Assembly (NCBI GenBank): GCA_003152695.1
Contig: PMAT01000090.1
Span: 75,885-139,884 of the forward strand
DNA length: 64,000 bases
Reading direction: 5' to 3'
DNA from: Acidobacteriaceae bacterium
Lineage (GTDB): Bacteria > Acidobacteriota > Terriglobia > Terriglobales > Acidobacteriaceae
The notes beneath the pieces are model-generated. The model was given only the letters and a program-made list of their open reading frames with translations, ran no database searches and had not been told where the DNA came from. A program made the position numbers and the translations under genes. This document shows positions 61,344-64,000 of the stretch, in pieces (the first letter of the stretch is position 1; every line of letters begins with the position of its first letter).

Positions 61344-61404
61344 AGCAGTAGTCAGTTGCCAGTTGTCAGCAACTGGCAACTGACTGCTGGCAACTGGCAA
61401 CTGC
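61344..61404. repeat. Tandem heptamers (CAGTTGC / ACTGGCA) forming a hairpin
   Basis: Heptamer phase runs from GTCAGTT through GCCAGTT, GTCAGCA, ACTGGCA, ACTGACT, GCTGGCA, ACTGGCA. A perfect 16-bp stem pairs 61350-61365 with 61370-61385 around a 4-base TCAG loop. Confidence 0.88.
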
Positions 61405-61408
61405 ACAC

Positions 61409-61723
61409 ATGGGAACTCGCCTATTCTTTTTCGCGATTGCTCTTGCCTTTGTAGTGGCCGGGGTCTGGGCCTATCACCACGACGATGAACTGCGCAAGAA
61501 CTCTATGCAGCTCAATCTGGGCGATCCCAACGAAGTGGTGCGGCAACTGCTCGGCGATCCCAGCAGCGAGGGGCCATGCGGCTCGCTTACCGCCGTCCCC
61601 AAGGGCTGTGCGGACGAGTATGTTTACAAGTACTACTATTCGATCTTCAACCCACAATACGAGGTGGTGTGGTTCGACAGTTCAGGAAAGGCACTGGGAG
61701 TGCAGCACGTAAAGGCCCCGTGA
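61409..61723 (+). CDS. BamE/SmpA-like anchored small protein
   Basis: A 104-aa protein with an N-terminal signal or anchor helix (LFFFAIALAFVVAGVWA). The soluble part opens with LNLGDPNEVVRQLLGDPSS, the helix-loop pattern of SmpA/OmlA (BamE-like) proteins, and closes with a beta end EVVWFDSSGKALGV. There is no lipobox Cys, so it differs from true BamE. It may help outer-membrane assembly, but that rests on a short match. Confidence 0.6.
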   Translation: MGTRLFFFAIALAFVVAGVWAYHHDDELRKNSMQLNLGDPNEVVRQLLGDPSSEGPCGSLTAVPKGCADEYVYKYYYSIFNPQYEVVWFDSSGKALGVQHVKAP

Positions 61724-61735
61724 CGTGCATGGGGC

Positions 61736-61773
61736 CCCTTCGACTCGTTGCTTCGCTCCTGCTCAGGATGACA
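61736..61773. repeat. Dispersed TTGTCATC repeat, copy 3 (inverted)
   Basis: Plus strand reads CCCCTTCGACTCGTTGC...GCTCAGGATGACAA; its complement starts TTGTCATCCTGAGC and ends GAGTCGAAGGGG, as in the copy at 29986-30041. It lies between the convergent BamE-like and pckA genes. Confidence 0.65.
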
Positions 61774-61835
61774 ACAAACCAGCATGGCGCCGCCCCAAGC
61801 TATGCCACATTGTGATACATCCCACTCTGTGAGGC

Positions 61836-63437
61836 TTACTTGCCGACCGGCTTCGGCGCTGCCGCTTTGACCTCGGGCGGTGCGTCGAACTGCTCGAAGT
61901 TCTTGGCGAAGCGCGCGGAAAGATCGGCTGCCATCTTGTCATAGGCCGCTTTGTCCTGCCAGGAATTGCGCGGATTCAGCAACTCCGGCGGAACTCCGGG
62001 ACACGATTTCGGAATGCTCAATCCGAAAGACGGCTCAACCTCGAACTCCACACCGGCCAGCTTGCCTTCGACCAGCGCGTTGACCATGGCGCGCGTGTAA
62101 GGCAGGCTCATGCGCTTGCCCACGCCGTAGGGCCCGCCCTGCCAACCGGTATTGACCAGCCAACATTGCGCTTTGTGCTCACGCAACCGCTGGCCCAGCA
62201 TCTCCGCATAGATCTTGGGGGCCCGCGGCATGAACGGCGCGCCGAAGCAGGTGGAGAAGGTTGCCTGCGGCTCGGTGATGCCGGCTTCGGTGCCCGCGAC
62301 TTTCGCCGTATAGCCGGATATGAAGTGGTACATGGCCTGCTCGGGAGTGAGCTTCGCCACCGGGGGCAGCACTCCGAATGCATCGGCGGTGAGGAAGACC
62401 AAGTTCTTCGGATGTCCACCCACGCCAGGAATCATGGCGTTGTCGATGAATTCCACGGGATACGCAGCGCGCGTATTCTCGGTCTTGCTTTCGTCGTCGT
62501 AATCCGGGATGCGCGTGACCGGGTCGAGTACCACGTTTTCCAGCACCGAACCGAAGTGGAGCGCGTTGTAGATCTGCGGTTCGGTTTCCGGGGACAGCCG
62601 AATGCACTTGGCGTAGCAGCCGCCTTCGAAATTGAACACGCCGTGGCTCGACCATCCATGTTCGTCGTCGCCGATGAGCCGGCGTCCGGGATCGGCCGAA
62701 AGCGTAGTCTTGCCGGTGCCCGAGAGTCCAAAGAACAGCGCCACTTGTCCATCGGCGCCCACATTGGCGGAACAGTGCATCGGAAATACGCCGCGCGCGG
62801 GCAGCAGATAATTCAGCACCGTGAAGATCGATTTCTTCAGCTCGCCCGCATACTCGGTGCCGGCAATAATAATCGCCCGCTTTTTGAAATTGATCGCGAT
62901 GCAGGTCTTCGAGCGCGTTCCGTCTTTTTCTGGATTCGCGTAAAACGTGGGAGCGAAGAAAACCGTGAATTCCGGCACGTGCTCCTCGGTCGCGCTGGGA
63001 TCGGGCCGGATGAAAAGTTGTCGCGCGAACAGCGCATGCCAGGCGCGCTGCGCCACCACTCGAATCGGAAGCGCGTATTCGGGGTCGGCACCGGCGAAGC
63101 AATCGTGAACGAACAGCTCGTCGCTCTCCCAGGACGCCATCAACCGCGCGTAAATCTGGTCGAAAATCTGCTCGGGCATGGGCTGGTTTACTGCGCCCCA
63201 CTCCACAGTGGTTTCCGTCTCCGGCTCCCGAACAATATATTTGTCCTTGGGCGAGCGCCCCGTGAACTGCCCTGTCTGAACCACAAATGCTCCGCCGGAG
63301 GCCAACATGCCTTCGTGACGCTGCAGAGCTTTCTCAACCAGTTGCGCCGTGCCCAGATTCCAATGCGCTACTTCGAAATTACCGATACCGTGCCGGCTCA
63401 GTCCGTACCGGCTTGGACGAACGCCCGCATTCTGCAT
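61836..63437 (-). CDS. pckA: Phosphoenolpyruvate carboxykinase (ATP)
   Basis: A 533-aa enzyme converting oxaloacetate and ATP to PEP, for gluconeogenesis. It has the ATP-binding [14 protein letters not shown] (about residues 235-248), the [11 protein letters not shown] metal site, and RSPKDKYIV early on. Residue count and motifs match ATP-type PckA. It is divergent from a pirin gene at the window's right end. Confidence 0.96.
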   Translation of the reverse strand: MQNAGVRPSRYGLSRHGIGNFEVAHWNLGTAQLVEKALQRHEGMLASGGAFVVQTGQFTGRSPKDKYIVREPETETTVEWGAVNQPMPEQIFDQIYARLMASWESDELFVHDCFAGADPEYALPIRVVAQRAWHALFARQLFIRPDPSATEEHVPEFTVFFAPTFYANPEKDGTRSKTCIAINFKKRAIIIAGTEYAGELKKSIFTVLNYLLPARGVFPMHCSANVGADGQVALFFGLSGTGKTTLSADPGRRLIGDDEHGWSSHGVFNFEGGCYAKCIRLSPETEPQIYNALHFGSVLENVVLDPVTRIPDYDDESKTENTRAAYPVEFIDNAMIPGVGGHPKNLVFLTADAFGVLPPVAKLTPEQAMYHFISGYTAKVAGTEAGITEPQATFSTCFGAPFMPRAPKIYAEMLGQRLREHKAQCWLVNTGWQGGPYGVGKRMSLPYTRAMVNALVEGKLAGVEFEVEPSFGLSIPKSCPGVPPELLNPRNSWQDKAAYDKMAADLSARFAKNFEQFDAPPEVKAAAPKPVGK

Positions 63438-63497
63438 ATGTTTGAATCCCCAATAAGACTATTCTAATTTTATCGCTAAACTTGGTACTGGAGTCCA

Positions 63498-64000
63498 ATG
63501 TCCATTCGACCCGTCAAGCGCCTGATCAAGGCCAAGCCCACCCTCGAAGGCGCCGGCGTCCATCTGCGCCGCGCGTTCGGCTTCGGCAACACTTCCGATT
63601 TTGACCCGTTCCTGCTGCTCGACGACTTCCGCAACGACGTTCCCGCCGATTATCTCGCGGGTTTCCCCTGGCATCCCCACCGTGGGATCGAGACCATAAC
63701 ATATGTATTGGCCGGAACCGTGGAACACGGCGACAGCATGGGCAATCGCGGCGCCATTGCCGCCGGCGACGTCCAGTGGATGACAGCAGGCCGCGGAATC
63801 ATCCATCAGGAGATGCCGAAGGGCGATGCCGAGGGCCGCATGCACGGGTTTCAGCTCTGGGCGAATCTTCCGTCGTCGCTGAAGATGACAGATCCGCGCT
63901 ATCAGGAAGTGAAAGCCGCCGAGATTCCTCTGATCACCGATGACGACGGTACCGGAGTTCGCATCGTCTGCGGAACTTTCTGGGGCAAGCGCGGCCCGGT
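63498..64000 (+). CDS. Pirin family protein (partial, runs off the right edge)
   Basis: The ATG at 63498 opens a frame of at least 167 codons with no stop before 64000. It begins MSIRPVKRLIKAK, has FDPFLLLDDF, FPWHPHRGIETITYVL with the metal-binding His pair, and IHQEMPK, all typical of the pirin N-terminal cupin. Pirins bind iron and act as quercetinase-like enzymes or regulators. The C-terminal part is missing from the window. Confidence 0.9.
   Translation, partial: MSIRPVKRLIKAKPTLEGAGVHLRRAFGFGNTSDFDPFLLLDDFRNDVPADYLAGFPWHPHRGIETITYVLAGTVEHGDSMGNRGAIAAGDVQWMTAGRGIIHQEMPKGDAEGRMHGFQLWANLPSSLKMTDPRYQEVKAAEIPLITDDDGTGVRIVCGTFWGKRGP

Noticed and set aside
62166..63467. A 433-residue plus-strand frame antisense to pckA
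   Set aside because: pckA has all its motifs on the other strand; the plus frame has shadow composition.

Overview
The window is a compact, GC-rich bacterial chromosome segment: about 50 genes, short gaps, many 1-4 base overlaps, one tRNA, and no phage, insertion sequence or CRISPR array. The gene mix suggests a soil-type Acidobacteriota, probably Terriglobia-like. Pointers are a DUF3857/TPR protein, MacB-like permeases without their ATPase, two HpnI-like glycosyltransferases, a periplasmic alpha-2-macroglobulin with a DUF1175 partner, many secreted proteins of unknown function, and typical intergenic short repeats. This assignment is inference; no rRNA is present.

Layout: tRNA-Arg (110-186); a three-gene minus-strand cassette with a dynamin-like GTPase, a small AAA ATPase and a helical protein (260-3309); universal stress protein plus Na+/H+ antiporter (3383-5049); a degenerate stretch with 127-bp direct repeats around a small membrane ORF (5119-5765); an MIP18/SufT-type Fe-S protein; a DUF3857/TPR gene that looks split by a frameshifting deletion (6693-9244); a quinone oxidoreductase. 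Next is a cell-envelope block (11700-20984): a penicillin-binding transpeptidase coupled to a SpoIID protein with a C-terminal HExxH domain, facing a DUF1175 / alpha-2-macroglobulin / membrane-protein operon. Then come a class V aminotransferase, ilvE, a cytochrome c and 3-oxoacid CoA-transferase subunits.

From 26794 to 32796 a minus-strand aromatic amino acid cluster reads trpC-trpF-trpB-trpA-chorismate mutase-DAHP synthase-tyrA. It is followed by an AMIN/amidase cell-wall hydrolase, a DUF6599-like protein, a probable small RNA or terminated leader (about 37258-37340), an MsbA-type ABC exporter, a CHASE3-PAS histidine kinase and a glycosyltransferase group (GT39, two convergent HpnI-like GT2 enzymes, a DPM1-like GT2) with a pentapeptide-repeat protein between them. 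Two tandem MacB-like permeases, a DUF4136 lipoprotein-like protein, typA, a TonB-C protein, hemerythrin, an exported truncated hemoglobin and an ECF sigma/RskA-type anti-sigma pair follow. The end carries dnaG, tyrS, small proteins, pckA and a truncated pirin gene.

The least explained material is intergenic. It includes families of tandem heptamers that often form inverted pairs, a 186-bp element with perfect 13-bp terminal inverted repeats and six internal hairpins, a six-unit 19-bp periodic array between trpB and trpA, and a dispersed TTGTCATC-headed repeat in three copies. The best candidate for an unusual gene system is the dynamin/AAA/helical cassette; the alpha-2-macroglobulin block is a second.
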